Positions 42,634 through 51,648 of a stretch of DNA of 64,000 bases are shown here, piece by piece. A program made the position numbers and the translations under genes. The DNA comes from Nocardioides sp. Soil797 (GTDB taxonomy: Bacteria; Actinomycetota; Actinomycetes; Propionibacteriales; Nocardioidaceae): positions 3,384 to 67,383 of the forward strand of contig LMSR01000016.1 in assembly GCA_001429555.1 (NCBI GenBank), given 5' to 3'. How positions within the stretch are numbered: position 1 is the first letter of the stretch; each line of letters opens with the position of its first letter. Below the pieces are notes generated by a model that saw nothing but the letters and a program-made list of their open reading frames with translations, did no database searches and was not told the origin of the DNA.

Positions 42634-43383
42634 ATGACCGAGTTCGTGAAGTACGCCGTCTCCGAGGGCATCGCGACCCTGACCTTCGACTCGCCGCACA
42701 ACCGCAACGCGCTGTCGCGGCAACTCGTCACCGAGCTCTACGAGCGTCTCGACCGCGCCGAGGCCGACGACCAGGTCAAGGTGGTCGTGATCGGCGCCGA
42801 AGGGCGGGTGTTCTGCTCGGGTGCCGACCTCTCCGAGGCTGCCGGGGGATCGATGGAAGAGGGCGCGCGCGGCCTGGTCGACCTGCAGCGCAGGATCGTC
42901 GCCTTCCCCAAGCCGGTGGTGACCCGACTCTTCGGCGCCGTTCGGGCCGGCGGCATCGGCATCGTGGCCGCCTCCGACATCGCGATCGCCAGTGACGACG
43001 CCACATTCGCGCTCACCGAGGTCAAGCTGGCTCTCGCCCCGGCCGCCATCTCGCTGACCGTCATCCCGCGGATGACTTCTCGCTCCGCGGCACTGACCTT
43101 CCTCACGGGTGAGACGTTCAGCGGCGCCGAGGCGGCCGAGCACGGGCTGGTCACCAAGGCGGTCCCGGCCGAGGAGCTCGACGACGCGGTCGCCGCGGTC
43201 TGCGCCGCACTGGTCACCGGTGCGCCCCAGGGGCTGCGCGAGACCAAGGCACTGTTGGCCCGCGACCTGGTCGAGCGCATCGACTCCCGCGGCGATGACC
43301 TCGCCGCGCTGAGCGGGCGCCTCTTCGGCTCCGAAGCCGCGAAGGAAGCGATGCTCGCCTTCCTCAACCGCAAGAAGAAATAG
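42634..43383 (+). CDS. Enoyl-CoA hydratase/isomerase family protein
   Basis: A crotonase of about 249 residues: ATLTFDSPHNRNALSRQLV, oxyanion-hole EGRVFCSGADLSEAAGG, and FGAVRAGGIGIVAASDIAIAS for the second loop. The catalytic glutamate pattern of true hydratases is not complete: LTEVKLALAPAAISLTVIPRM carries one Glu. It may therefore be an isomerase or another crotonase. It stands alone after the PLP gene. Confidence 0.85.
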   Translation: MTEFVKYAVSEGIATLTFDSPHNRNALSRQLVTELYERLDRAEADDQVKVVVIGAEGRVFCSGADLSEAAGGSMEEGARGLVDLQRRIVAFPKPVVTRLFGAVRAGGIGIVAASDIAIASDDATFALTEVKLALAPAAISLTVIPRMTSRSAALTFLTGETFSGAEAAEHGLVTKAVPAEELDDAVAAVCAALVTGAPQGLRETKALLARDLVERIDSRGDDLAALSGRLFGSEAAKEAMLAFLNRKKK

Positions 43384-43429
43384 CCGCGACCGGGCAACCC
43401 GCCCGCGGGTCCAGCCGGTATCCACTGGC

Positions 43430-43987
43430 ATGACCACCATGAGAGTCGAGCCGGCGGGGGTGCCGATGACTGATCGCGTCGACTTCGACGACTTCGTGGC
43501 CGCGCGGTCCGGCGGCCTGTTGCGCACGGCCTACCTCCTGACCCATGACCACGCTCTCGCCGAGGACCTGCTCCAGACCGCGCTGACCAAGGCCTGGTTC
43601 GCCTGGTCGCGCATCGACGGGAACCCGGAGCCCTACATCCGCAAGATCCTCGTCAACACCTACGCCACCTGGTGGCGCCGCAAGTGGAACGGGGAGCTGG
43701 CCACCGAAGAACTCCCGGAACGCTCCGTCCACGACGGATCCGATGCGGCCGGTGACAGTCACGACCTGTGGCAGGCGATGGAACGGCTGCCTCGCCGGCA
43801 ACGTGCCGTCGTGGTGCTGCGCTACTTCGAGGACCTGAGCGAGGCCGACACCGCCGACCTGCTCGGCTGCTCGCGCGGCACCGTGAAGAGCCAGCTCAGC
43901 AAGGCCCTGGCGAAGCTGCGGATCGACCCCGCGCTCGCCTCCACCGACACCACCGACCCCACCACCGATGAGGGGGCACAGCGATGA
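43430..43987 (+). CDS. SigE-family RNA polymerase sigma factor (ECF)
   Basis: A 185-residue sigma factor typical of the actinobacterial SigE family: DFVAARSGGLLRTAYLLTHDHALAEDLLQTALTKAWFAW (region 2), YIRKILVNTYATWWRRKW, and region 4 at RLPRRQRAVVVLRYFEDLSEADTADLLGCSRGTVKSQLSKALAKLR. An internal ATG at MTDRVDF (residue 13) is a plausible start. It overlaps the next gene by ATGA, which suggests a regulatory pair. Confidence 0.9.
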   Translation: MTTMRVEPAGVPMTDRVDFDDFVAARSGGLLRTAYLLTHDHALAEDLLQTALTKAWFAWSRIDGNPEPYIRKILVNTYATWWRRKWNGELATEELPERSVHDGSDAAGDSHDLWQAMERLPRRQRAVVVLRYFEDLSEADTADLLGCSRGTVKSQLSKALAKLRIDPALASTDTTDPTTDEGAQR

Positions 43988-45279
43988 ACGACCTCAGAGA
44001 CCTACGCGAGACCCTGCACAGCCACGCCGACCTGCACGACACGGCGAGCACCACCCGTGCGGCCGCGATCCACGACCGGATTCGCGGCGTACGCCGTCGC
44101 CGTCGTGCCGTGGTCGGTGGCGCCGTGGTGGCGGCGGTTGCTGCCGTTGCGGTCGGTCTCAACCTGCCGAGCAACGACGGGCCCGACCCCGCCGTCTCAG
44201 ACGGCCTCGATGCACCGAGGACGATCACCTCGACCGGATACACCTTCGACCTCGAGTCGACCACGGTGCGTGAGCACAAGGCGTCGGTGGCGATCCCCAA
44301 GTCGGACGTGGCCATGCTGGTTGCCTGGGGCACGGAGGCCGGCGCCGATGACCCGGTGCGGGTGAACACTCCGGACGACGGGCCGACCGTGTCGGCCGCG
44401 GCACCCTTCGAGAACTTCTACATCGTGTACCCCGGGGAGAGCGCCAGGATCAGTGTGTCCGAGGGAGAGGGCAAGGTGTCCCTGGCGACCTACGCACTCG
44501 GAGACTCGAACCCTGCGGGCGTGACCCGTGACGGGATCACCTTCCGACAGGACGTCGGCGTCTGGGACCTGGTCGATGGGGAGATCAGCGACCAGGGCGC
44601 GCCCGAGCTGACCTTCGAAGTCACCCTCCCCCAAGACGGCCTGGTACGGGTGGCCGACCTCTGCATGGGCCTGCCCAAGGGCTACTGGGTGAACACGTCG
44701 ATCGACGGCAAGGGGCTCGCGTTCTCCAACCACACCTCGTGCAACGAGACCGGCTATGACCCGGCGAACGGTTCCTACTCGGTGTCGCGGGTGGCCGGCC
44801 TGGGGAAGCCCGGCGCCACCGTCCCCGTGCGGATGTGGGTGTCGCGTTCGATGGAGGGGGAGGAGCCCGTCGACGCCACTGACCTGACCGGCATACGTCT
44901 GGGCCTTGCCTTCTACGGCGTCGACCCGGCGTACCCCGACACCACGATGAGCGAACCGGAGGCCGTCGTGGAGTCGGGAGGCCACACCTGGCACCAGACG
45001 CGGGGCTTTGCCGGGTCGGGCCCGAGTCCTCTGGTGCAGCAACTGGACGGCAAGCAGGCCCACCTGGTGATGATCAACTACCGCACGTCGAACTCGGCCA
45101 CCTACCGAGTGTCCGCCGATGGTCGTGAACTCGATTCCCTTCAGACGACCGGTGCCAAGGAGGGTGGGTTCGGCGAGATCCTGGTGCCACCCGGGGCGAA
45201 GGACGTCACGGTGGAGATCGTGCGGGGCGGTTCCCGGAGCACCCAGACCTCGGTCGCTGTCTACGATCGGGCTGACTGA
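43984..45279 (+). CDS. Single-pass membrane protein paired with SigE-type sigma factor
   Basis: A 431-residue protein with a cytoplasmic N-terminus of about 35 residues (MNDLRDLRETLHSHADLHD), a basic stop patch RRRRR and one membrane helix (VVGGAVVAAVAAVAVGLNL). The large extracytoplasmic domain is beta-rich and acidic. No zinc-finger H-x3-C-x2-C anti-sigma motif is seen. Coupling to the sigma gene and the topology still suggest an anti-sigma or sensor role. The extracellular part is not a family I recognise. Confidence 0.75.
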   Translation: MNDLRDLRETLHSHADLHDTASTTRAAAIHDRIRGVRRRRRAVVGGAVVAAVAAVAVGLNLPSNDGPDPAVSDGLDAPRTITSTGYTFDLESTTVREHKASVAIPKSDVAMLVAWGTEAGADDPVRVNTPDDGPTVSAAAPFENFYIVYPGESARISVSEGEGKVSLATYALGDSNPAGVTRDGITFRQDVGVWDLVDGEISDQGAPELTFEVTLPQDGLVRVADLCMGLPKGYWVNTSIDGKGLAFSNHTSCNETGYDPANGSYSVSRVAGLGKPGATVPVRMWVSRSMEGEEPVDATDLTGIRLGLAFYGVDPAYPDTTMSEPEAVVESGGHTWHQTRGFAGSGPSPLVQQLDGKQAHLVMINYRTSNSATYRVSADGRELDSLQTTGAKEGGFGEILVPPGAKDVTVEIVRGGSRSTQTSVAVYDRAD

Positions 45280-45340
45280 TCCTCAGGAACCACCCGTTCA
45301 GTTCGAGATCGACTCCGCCCCGGCGCGGGGGCCGTCTGGA

Positions 45341-45346
45341 TAGGCT
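45341..45346 (+). promoter_or_regulatory. -10 TAGGCT, leaderless rhomboid gene
   Basis: TAGGCT sits seven bases before the ATG at 45354. The same hexamer and the same spacing precede the MoxR gene at 59186-59199. Confidence 0.5.
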
Positions 45347-45353
45347 GAACCGC

Positions 45354-45983
45354 ATGAGTGAACTGCGGCCCCGCACGTCACCCGCCGAGGAGACTCCCCG
45401 GTGGGTGACCGCGGCGTTCGTGAGCGGCGGCTTCGTCGCCCTGCTCTGGGTGATCGAGTTCGTCGACATGCTGATGGACAACCGTCTCGACGCCGAGGGC
45501 GTGCAACCACGTGAGTCCGACGGGCTGCTCGGGATCCTCTTCGCGCCGCTGCTGCACGCCGGATGGGGCCACCTGGTCGCCAACACCGTCCCGTGCCTGG
45601 TCCTCGGGTTCCTGATCCTGCTGTCGGGACTGCGCACCTGGCTCGGGGTCACCGCGATCGTGTGGGTGGTCGGCGGCCTCGGCACCTGGCTGATCGGTCA
45701 GGACAACTCGGTGCACATCGGTGCCTCGGTCCTGGTCTTCGGTTGGCTGGTCTATCTGCTGGTGCGCGGGTTCTTCGCCGCCAAGGTCGGCCAGATCGCG
45801 CTCGGCGTCGTCATCCTGATCATGTACGGCGGGATCCTGTGGGGCGTGCTCCCCGGCCAGGAGGGAGTCTCCTGGCAGGGTCACCTGTTCGGGGCGATCG
45901 GCGGCGGGCTCGCGGCCTGGCTGCTGGCCGAGCGGGCCGAGCCACAGCTGGAGACAGAGAAGCGTGATCCGTTGGCCTGGTGA
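45354..45983 (+). CDS. Rhomboid-family intramembrane serine protease with altered active-site motif
   Basis: A 209-residue membrane protein with about six helices. LLHAGWGHLVANTVP is the oxyanion-hole helix (Asn77). The nucleophile helix is SVHIGASVLVFGWLVYLL with Ser125, and the catalytic His177 is in SWQGHLFGAIGG. The usual GxSG is GASV here: Val126 replaces the normally invariant glycine, which could lower activity. The role and substrates are unknown. Confidence 0.85.
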   Translation: MSELRPRTSPAEETPRWVTAAFVSGGFVALLWVIEFVDMLMDNRLDAEGVQPRESDGLLGILFAPLLHAGWGHLVANTVPCLVLGFLILLSGLRTWLGVTAIVWVVGGLGTWLIGQDNSVHIGASVLVFGWLVYLLVRGFFAAKVGQIALGVVILIMYGGILWGVLPGQEGVSWQGHLFGAIGGGLAAWLLAERAEPQLETEKRDPLAW

Positions 45984-45999
45984 CGCCCGGCGTCGACGG

Positions 46000-46413
46000 T
46001 CAGCGGGTGTAGAGCACCTTGACCCGGTCGTCGCGCAGCCACAGGCCACCCCATGCCAGCATGGCCACGACGAAGGCGAATGCGGCACCGAAGACGGCTT
46101 GGTCGTTGATGAAGATGTTCACTGCCATCGCTCCACCCAGATAGCCGGTGAGCAGGACAGCACCGAGCACGGCGGTTCGCGGAACCAGGTAGGTGATCAG
46201 GCTGATCGTCAGCGCGATCCCGAGCGGATAGGCGAACCACTCCGGGGCGCCGTACTTCTGGTTCCAGTCCTGAGCCGTCTGCACATTGAGCAGGTGGCTG
46301 ATCGCATCCACGGCCAGGAAGAGGGACACCAGGCCGGTGAGAACCAGGCCGAGGGTTCGGGAGGTGTCGCGGGTGCTGGATGTGGTGTTTCCGGTGAGGG
46401 TCTGCGTGCTCAT
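46000..46413 (-). CDS. Small four-helix membrane protein, DoxX-like
   Basis: A 137-residue protein with four hydrophobic segments: LGLVLTGLVSLFLAVDAISHLLN, then PLGIALTISLITYLV, TAVLGAVLLTGYLGGAMAV and VFGAAFAFVVAMLAWGGLWL. Layout and AISHLLN resemble the DoxX-like family. ATG at 46413 is chosen because AGGAG lies eight bases upstream; the frame itself extends to 46473. It is convergent with the rhomboid gene. The function is unknown. Confidence 0.75.
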   Translation of the reverse strand: MSTQTLTGNTTSSTRDTSRTLGLVLTGLVSLFLAVDAISHLLNVQTAQDWNQKYGAPEWFAYPLGIALTISLITYLVPRTAVLGAVLLTGYLGGAMAVNIFINDQAVFGAAFAFVVAMLAWGGLWLRDDRVKVLYTR

Positions 46414-46562
46414 GATGAACTCCTGGGTGAGTTGGACGATGACATGAAGACCGGTGCCGTTCCCGGGAATCATCGTTCGTGCACCGTCGTTGCAACCGGA
46501 GCCGTCGTGGGCGGGTAGAGTTACCTGCTTGCTGTTTGTGCTCTCCGAGGGGTGGTCCTGCG

Positions 46563-48713
46563 TTGTCCGATGACGTTGCTACGCGTGAAGTCGCGACGGA
46601 ACAGGCGTTCGTCGACCGGGTCTACCGGCAGCTCCAGACCTCCACGGCCGCGGCCCAACAGCTGGCCCGCGAAGGGCACGACCGCGGCCGGCTCGGCCAC
46701 GAGGGTGGCCTCGTCGAGCGCGACGCGATGGTCTTCCAGGCGGCCAAGCGGATGGCCCAGCTCGACGCCGCCCACGAGGGCCTGGTCTTCGGTCGCCTCG
46801 ACCTGGCCCCTGAGCTCGACCCGCAGCCGCGCTACGTCGGGCGGATCGGCCTGCGTGACGAGAACCGCGACTCACTCCTGATCGACTGGCGGGCCCCGGC
46901 CGCTGCGGTGTTCTACCAGGCGACCGCGGCCGAGCCGCACGACGTCGTACGCCGTCGGGTTCTGCGCTGCACCGGTCCCAACGTCATCGGCGTCGAGGAC
47001 GAGCTGCTCGACGACTCCGTCGACACCGACCTCGCGATCGTCGGCGAAGGCGCCCTGATGGCCCAGCTCTCGCGCGCCCGTGACCGTTCGATGCACTCGA
47101 TCGTGGCCACCATCCAGGCCGAGCAGGACAAGGCGATCCGGGCTCCTTCCAAGGGAGTCGTCACCATCTCCGGGGGGCCCGGCACCGGCAAGACGGTCGT
47201 CGCGCTGCACCGGGCGGCGTACCTGCTCTACACCGACCGCCGCCGCTATGAGGGCGGTGGAGTCCTGATCGTGGGTCCGTCGGGCGTCTTCATGCGTTAC
47301 ATCGAGCGGGTGCTGCCCTCCCTCGGCGAGACTGCCGTTGCCCTGCGTTCGCTCGGCGAGGTGGTCGACGGAGTGCGCGCCACCCGTCACGACCACCCGG
47401 CCGTGGCCGACATCAAGGGTTCCGAGCGCCTCGCCGAGGTCGTACGCCGCGCCGCGCGGCAGGCGATCCCGGGCGCCCCGCGTGAGTTCCGGGTGTTCTA
47501 TCGCGATGACGTGATCCGTCTCGACTCCTCACTGCTTGGTCGGCTGCGACGCGACCTGCTCCGCCAGGGCCGCCGAAACCGGATGATTCCCAAGGTGGCC
47601 TCGACCCTGCTCGACGCGATGTGGCGCCAGGTGCGCAGCGAACGCGGCAGGGAGCGTGGTCGCGAGGAGTTCAACGACGAGATGCTCGGCAACGACGCGT
47701 TCCTCGCCTTCGCCCTGCAGTGGTGGCCGCCGGTCGCCGCGACCGCAGTGCTCGAGTGGATGCGCGACGCCGACTTCCTGGCCAGGGTCTCCGACGGCGT
47801 GCTGAGCCACGACGAGCAGGCCCTCCTGCTGAAGAGCTGGGACGGTGACCTCTCGATCGAGGACGTCCCGCTGCTCGACGAGGCGCGCTACACCCTCGAC
47901 GACGTGCCGGAGAAGTCCGGCGAGCAGAACGACTTCACCGACCACCTCGGCGGCGACCTCCAGGAGCTCACCACGGCAGCCGACCGTGAGTTCGCCACCG
48001 GCCCCTCGTGGCGGCCCCCGACCCACCGCATCGAGGACGACCCGTTCGCCCACGTGCTCATCGACGAGGCGCAGGACCTCACCCCGATGCAGTGGCGCAT
48101 GGTCGCCCGCCGTGGCCGAGCCGCGTCGTGGACGATCGTCGGCGACCCGGCGCAGTCGTCGTGGCCGGTGCCCGCCGAGTCCGATGCGGCCCGAGCGGCC
48201 GCGCTCGAGGGCAAGCAGGTGCACGCCTTCCACCTGTCGACGAACTACCGCAACTCCTCCGAGATCTACGAGTACGCCGCGGCGTACGCCGAGCGGGTCG
48301 GTCTCGACGCCGACCTGCCGACGGCGATCCGCTCCACCGGTGCCGCCCCGACGGTGCTCGGCCCCGTCGACGACCTCGAGGCGGCGGTGCGCGCTGAAGT
48401 GTCCCGCCTCTCCGGCGAGGTGGACGGCACGGTGGGGATCGTGGTTCCGGTCGCTCGGCGCGCCGAGGTCAATGCATGGCTGGCCTCGTGGCCGGAGTTC
48501 GCCGCCGATGCGCCGTCGGCGGCCGCCCCCGGGGTGAACCCGAGCGGCGAGGACCGCATCGTCGTCCTCACCGGACTCGACACCAAGGGCCTGGAGTTCG
48601 ACGGCATCGTGGTCGTGCGGCCCCAGGAGATCGAGGACGAGTCCCAGACCGGGCGCTCGGTGCTCTACGTCGTGCTTACCCGGGCCACCCAGTTGCTCTC
48701 GATCGTGAGCTGA
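46563..48713 (+). CDS. HelD-like UvrD/Rep-family ATPase
   Basis: A 716-residue superfamily-1 helicase-like ATPase. The N-terminal antiparallel coiled-coil arm (TEQAFVDRVYRQLQTSTAAAQQLAREG) is followed by VGRIGLRDENRDSLLIDWRAPAA, a HelD-type stretch, and Walker A GGPGTGKT (about 204-211). HVLIDEAQDLTPMQWRM is Walker B, and FHLSTNYRNSSEIYEYA is motif IV. HelD proteins release stalled RNA polymerase from DNA. TTG at 46563 is the likely start, after GAGGGG; the frame extends upstream. Hairpins follow the gene. Confidence 0.88.
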   Translation: MSDDVATREVATEQAFVDRVYRQLQTSTAAAQQLAREGHDRGRLGHEGGLVERDAMVFQAAKRMAQLDAAHEGLVFGRLDLAPELDPQPRYVGRIGLRDENRDSLLIDWRAPAAAVFYQATAAEPHDVVRRRVLRCTGPNVIGVEDELLDDSVDTDLAIVGEGALMAQLSRARDRSMHSIVATIQAEQDKAIRAPSKGVVTISGGPGTGKTVVALHRAAYLLYTDRRRYEGGGVLIVGPSGVFMRYIERVLPSLGETAVALRSLGEVVDGVRATRHDHPAVADIKGSERLAEVVRRAARQAIPGAPREFRVFYRDDVIRLDSSLLGRLRRDLLRQGRRNRMIPKVASTLLDAMWRQVRSERGRERGREEFNDEMLGNDAFLAFALQWWPPVAATAVLEWMRDADFLARVSDGVLSHDEQALLLKSWDGDLSIEDVPLLDEARYTLDDVPEKSGEQNDFTDHLGGDLQELTTAADREFATGPSWRPPTHRIEDDPFAHVLIDEAQDLTPMQWRMVARRGRAASWTIVGDPAQSSWPVPAESDAARAAALEGKQVHAFHLSTNYRNSSEIYEYAAAYAERVGLDADLPTAIRSTGAAPTVLGPVDDLEAAVRAEVSRLSGEVDGTVGIVVPVARRAEVNAWLASWPEFAADAPSAAAPGVNPSGEDRIVVLTGLDTKGLEFDGIVVVRPQEIEDESQTGRSVLYVVLTRATQLLSIVS

Positions 48714-48746
48714 CTGACCCGCCCGCCCCACAGGTCTCACTGGTGC

Positions 48747-48778
48747 TCCCATTTCCCCGGGTACCCGGGGAAATGGGA
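48747..48778. terminator. Perfect 32-bp palindrome after the HelD gene
   Basis: The arm TCCCATTTCCCCGGGT (48747-48762) is followed at once by its exact reverse complement, with no spacer. It could form a cruciform or a hairpin with the centre opened, and is probably part of a transcription terminator 33 bases after the stop. Confidence 0.7.
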
Positions 48779-48782
48779 ACCT

Positions 48783-48804
48783 CCCGGCCGAAATTCCGGC
48801 CGGG
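48783..48804 (+). terminator. Second hairpin after the HelD gene
   Basis: CCCGGCCG (48783-48790) and CGGCCGGG (48797-48804) enclose AAATTC. The segment CGGCCGGGAAGT is repeated 21 bases further on. Together with the preceding palindrome it forms a double terminator. Confidence 0.6.
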
Positions 48805-48890
48805 AAGTGGATGTTTCGGCCGGGAAGTCAGCCTCGGTGTGGCTCGGGCGCGGGTCAGCGCGGCTTCGCGCCGCGCGAGTGCGGCGTCGT

Positions 48891-48896
48891 TAGCCT
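48891..48896 (+). promoter_or_regulatory. -10 TAGCCT, leaderless start of the proline-rich membrane protein gene
   Basis: TAGCCT ends seven bases before the ATG at 48904. AAGGG in the gap could also serve as a weak ribosome site. Confidence 0.4.
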
Positions 48897-48903
48897 GAAG
48901 GGT

Positions 48904-49797
48904 ATGAGCGAGCCACCGCCCTATCCGCCTCAGGACCCGAATCAGCCCGGCTGGGGACAGCAACCTCCACCTCCACCACCGGGCCAACCGGCACAGCCCG
49001 GCTAGGGACAACAACCTCCACCTCCACCACCGGGCCAACCGGCACAGCCCGGCTGGGGACAACAATCTCCGCCGCCACCCGGTTGGACGCCCCCACCCGG
49101 AGGCCCATACGGGGGCGGGCCGCGGGAGCTCGACGCCACCACCGCGATCAAGTACGGATGGCGCGCCTTCAAGCAGCACCCCGGCGCTCTCCTGGGAATC
49201 GCCGCGCTCGGCATGCTGGTCCCGATCGCGCTCCAGGTGATCGGCGGAATGGTCAGCGGCGGCGAGGCGCTCTCCTACCAATTCTCGGTGGAGGCCGGGG
49301 AGAGCCCATCGTTCGACTTCAATGCCCTGGCATCGGTCTTCAACCTGATCGGCTCAGTGGTCGGCATGATCCTGGCCGCGACCATGGTCCGCCTGGCGCT
49401 CGACGTGGTCGACGGCAACGAGGTCAGCTTCGGCGGCGCCTTCAGCCGGATCAACTTCGGCCAGGTCATCATCGCGGCGGTGGTGCTGGGCATCGCCACC
49501 ACGATCGGCATGCTCCTGTGCTTCCTGCCCGGGTTGGTGGTCGTGTTCCTGACCTACTTCACCAACTACTTCATCATCGGCAAGGGCCAGGACGCCTTCA
49601 CCGCGATCAAGTCGAGCTTCACACTGACCACGTCCACCTTGGGTCCGGTGCTGCTGTTGATGCTGCTGTCAGTCCTGGTCGTGATCGGCGGCGTGATTGC
49701 CTGCTGCGTGGGCATCCTGGTCGCCTATCCAGTGGTCGTCGTCGCCGCGGCGTACGCCTTCCGGTTCCTGCACCAGGAGCCGATCCGTCCGCTCTGA
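48904..49797 (+). pseudogene. Proline-rich multi-pass membrane protein interrupted by an in-frame amber codon
   Basis: One frame runs from ATG 48904 to the stop at 49795-49797 except for TAG at 49003-49005. The N-terminus is a 17-residue repeat (GWGQQPPPPPPGQPAQP) encoded by 51-nt DNA repeats, and the amber replaces the TGG of the second GWGQQ. Downstream are ELDATTAIKYGWRAFKQHPGALLG and about five membrane helices, as in glycerophosphodiesterase-like membrane-domain proteins. Without readthrough the product is 33 residues, or translation restarts at ATG 49213. It could be a recent nonsense mutation, natural readthrough or a base-call error. Confidence 0.75.
48951..49053 (+). repeat. 51-nt coding tandem repeat in the proline-rich segment
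   Basis: Two copies of a 51-nt unit (starting at the GGCTGGGGACA near 48951 and GGCTAGGGACA near 49002) are nearly identical, and a third degenerate copy follows. The amber codon is a G-to-A change in the second copy. Confidence 0.8.
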
Positions 49798-49811
49798 CCA
49801 ACCCCGCGAAG

Positions 49812-49860
49812 GGATTGGGGTAATTCCATGTCACCCAGAGACATGGAAATACCCCAATCC
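49812..49860. terminator. Bidirectional terminator between the membrane-protein gene and upp
   Basis: A 21-bp stem (arms 49812-49832 and 49840-49860, one mismatch) around a 7-nt loop. It is unusually AT-balanced for this genome, and lies between the convergent ends of the two genes. Confidence 0.85.
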
Positions 49861-49897
49861 TCCGGAATCACGGACCGGGTGAGCGGAGTGCCCAGCG

Positions 49898-50539
49898 TCA
49901 GTGTGCGACGCCGTACAACCGGTCCCCGGCATCGCCGAGGCCGGGCACGATGTAGCCCTTCTCGTTGAGCTTCTCGTCCATGGCTGCGGTCACCACGGTG
50001 ATCGGCACGTCGAGATCGGCCAGCTCCTCCTCGAGGCGCTGGCATCCCTCGGGGGCGACCAACAGGCAGATCGCGGTGATGTGATCGGCCCCGCGATCGG
50101 TGAGGAAGCGAATCGCTGCGGCGAGGGTGCCGCCCGTCGCGAGCATCGGGTCGAGCACGTAGCACTGGCGCCCGGAGAGATCGTCGGGCAGCCGTTCGGC
50201 GTACGTCGAGGCCTCGAGCGTCTCCTCGTTGCGGATCATGCCGAGGAAACCGACCTCGGCCGTGGGGAGCAGCCGCACCATGCCGTCGAGCATGCCCAAC
50301 CCGGCGCGCAGGATCGGCACCACGAGCGGCTTCGGGGAGGCCAGCTTCACGCCGTTGGCGGGCGAGACCGGGGTCTGGATGGTGACCTCGTCGACGCGCA
50401 CGTCGCGGGTCGCCTCGTAGGCCAGCAGCGTGACGAGCTCGTCGGCCAGACGGCGAAACGTGGGGCTGTCGGTGTCCTTGTCGCGGAGGGTGGTCAGCTT
50501 GTGGGCCACCAAGGGGTGGTCGACGACGTGGGTACGCAT
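49898..50539 (-). CDS. upp: Uracil phosphoribosyltransferase
   Basis: Salvages uracil to UMP using PRPP. A 213-residue enzyme with [24 protein letters not shown] at the N-terminus, [13 protein letters not shown], the PRPP-binding loop [16 protein letters not shown] and the C-terminal [12 protein letters not shown]. All key stretches of the family are intact. It is divergent from the tadA pair. Confidence 0.96.
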   Translation of the reverse strand: MRTHVVDHPLVAHKLTTLRDKDTDSPTFRRLADELVTLLAYEATRDVRVDEVTIQTPVSPANGVKLASPKPLVVPILRAGLGMLDGMVRLLPTAEVGFLGMIRNEETLEASTYAERLPDDLSGRQCYVLDPMLATGGTLAAAIRFLTDRGADHITAICLLVAPEGCQRLEEELADLDVPITVVTAAMDEKLNEKGYIVPGLGDAGDRLYGVAH

Positions 50540-50652
50540 GGGGAAAACCTAGTCGAGTCTTCGTGACGTTTGGGAAAACGGGCTTGGAACCACCCCCGAC
50601 CTCTGTCACTCTGGAGATCGGATCCGAGCGCATGAACCCGAAGGGGAACCTC

Positions 50653-51135
50653 ATGGTCGAGGAGTTGGACATCGACTTCGCCCTGGCCGCCTACCGTGAA
50701 GACGGTGTGTGGCAGTTGGCGGAGTTGGCCGACGAAGCGCTCCAGGACGTCGAGACCCTGTCCTCCGGGTTGCGTCGTTTCCCCGGTGACAGCGGCACGA
50801 TTGCGCTGATCGGCTTCGATGAAGACGTGTTCCTCATCGTGCGCGTCAACGGCCCAACGGTGCGGGTGTTGCTCTCCGACATCAGCGCCGCCGACGAGTG
50901 GGAGCTGGCCCGCACCGCGATCGAGCACCTCGCGCTGCCGTTCCCCGAGGAGGACGACGAGTCGGCCCCGGCCGGCGACCTCAACATCCTCGGCGACCTC
51001 GGCATGCACGCCATGGACATGGGGCTCCTGATCGACGACTACGACCTCTATCCTGACGAGATGCTCTCCGATGTCGCCGGCCGTCTCGGCTTCGGCCCCG
51101 CGTTCGACGACGCGGTCGACCTCACTTCGGCGTGA
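50653..51135 (+). CDS. tRNA adenosine deaminase-associated protein
   Basis: A 160-residue acidic protein (MVEELDIDFALAAYREDGVWQ, then PFPEEDDESAPAG) belonging to the family that regularly precedes tadA in actinobacteria. ATG at 50653 is chosen because AAGGGG lies six bases upstream; ATG 50632 is an alternative. It overlaps tadA by GTGA. It is probably an auxiliary factor of the deaminase; no catalytic motif is visible. Confidence 0.85.
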   Translation: MVEELDIDFALAAYREDGVWQLAELADEALQDVETLSSGLRRFPGDSGTIALIGFDEDVFLIVRVNGPTVRVLLSDISAADEWELARTAIEHLALPFPEEDDESAPAGDLNILGDLGMHAMDMGLLIDDYDLYPDEMLSDVAGRLGFGPAFDDAVDLTSA

Positions 51136-51596
51136 GCGGCCCACCAGCGGCGTACGACGAAGCGATGCGGTCGGCGCTCGCGGAGGCGTCGGCAGCGGTC
51201 ACCACGGGCGACGTACCGATCGGGGCCGTGGTCCTTGATCCGACCGGAGTCGTCATCGGCCGCGGCCGGAACACCCGCGAGGCCGAAGGTGACCCGACCG
51301 GCCATGCCGAGGTGGTCGCGATCCGAGAGGCGGCGCGGGCGCGTGGCGAGTGGCGGCTGTCCGGGTGCACGCTCGTGGTGACGCTGGAGCCGTGCACGAT
51401 GTGCGCCGGCGCGATCGTGCTCTCCCGCGTGGACCGTCTGGTCTTCGGTGCGTACGACGACAAGGCCGGCGCCGTGGGCTCGCTCTGGGACGTGGTTCGC
51501 GACCGACGCCTCAACCATCGCCCCGAGGTGATCGCCGGGGTGCTCGCCGACGAGTCCGCTCAGCTCCTCGACACGTTCTTCCGTTCCCACCGCTGA
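51132..51596 (+). CDS. tadA: tRNA-specific adenosine deaminase
   Basis: Converts adenosine 34 to inosine in tRNA-Arg(ACG). A 154-residue CDA-fold enzyme: zinc ligands His58 (in GHAE, with proton-shuttling Glu60), Cys88 and Cys91 in LEPCTMCAGA. PIGAVVLD is the substrate strand. It starts at a GTG overlapping the preceding gene, so the two are coupled. Confidence 0.95.
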   Translation: MSGPPAAYDEAMRSALAEASAAVTTGDVPIGAVVLDPTGVVIGRGRNTREAEGDPTGHAEVVAIREAARARGEWRLSGCTLVVTLEPCTMCAGAIVLSRVDRLVFGAYDDKAGAVGSLWDVVRDRRLNHRPEVIAGVLADESAQLLDTFFRSHR

Positions 51597-51648
51597 GCCC
51601 ACGAAGGGGCGCGCGTTGCGTCGCTCGGTGGGTGAGGGAGTGCCGCGG

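Noticed and set aside
49003..49005. TAG read as pyrrolysine or programmed recoding
   Set aside because: No recoding signal is visible, and the repeat units show that the ancestral codon was TGG for Trp. A point mutation or base-call error is simpler.
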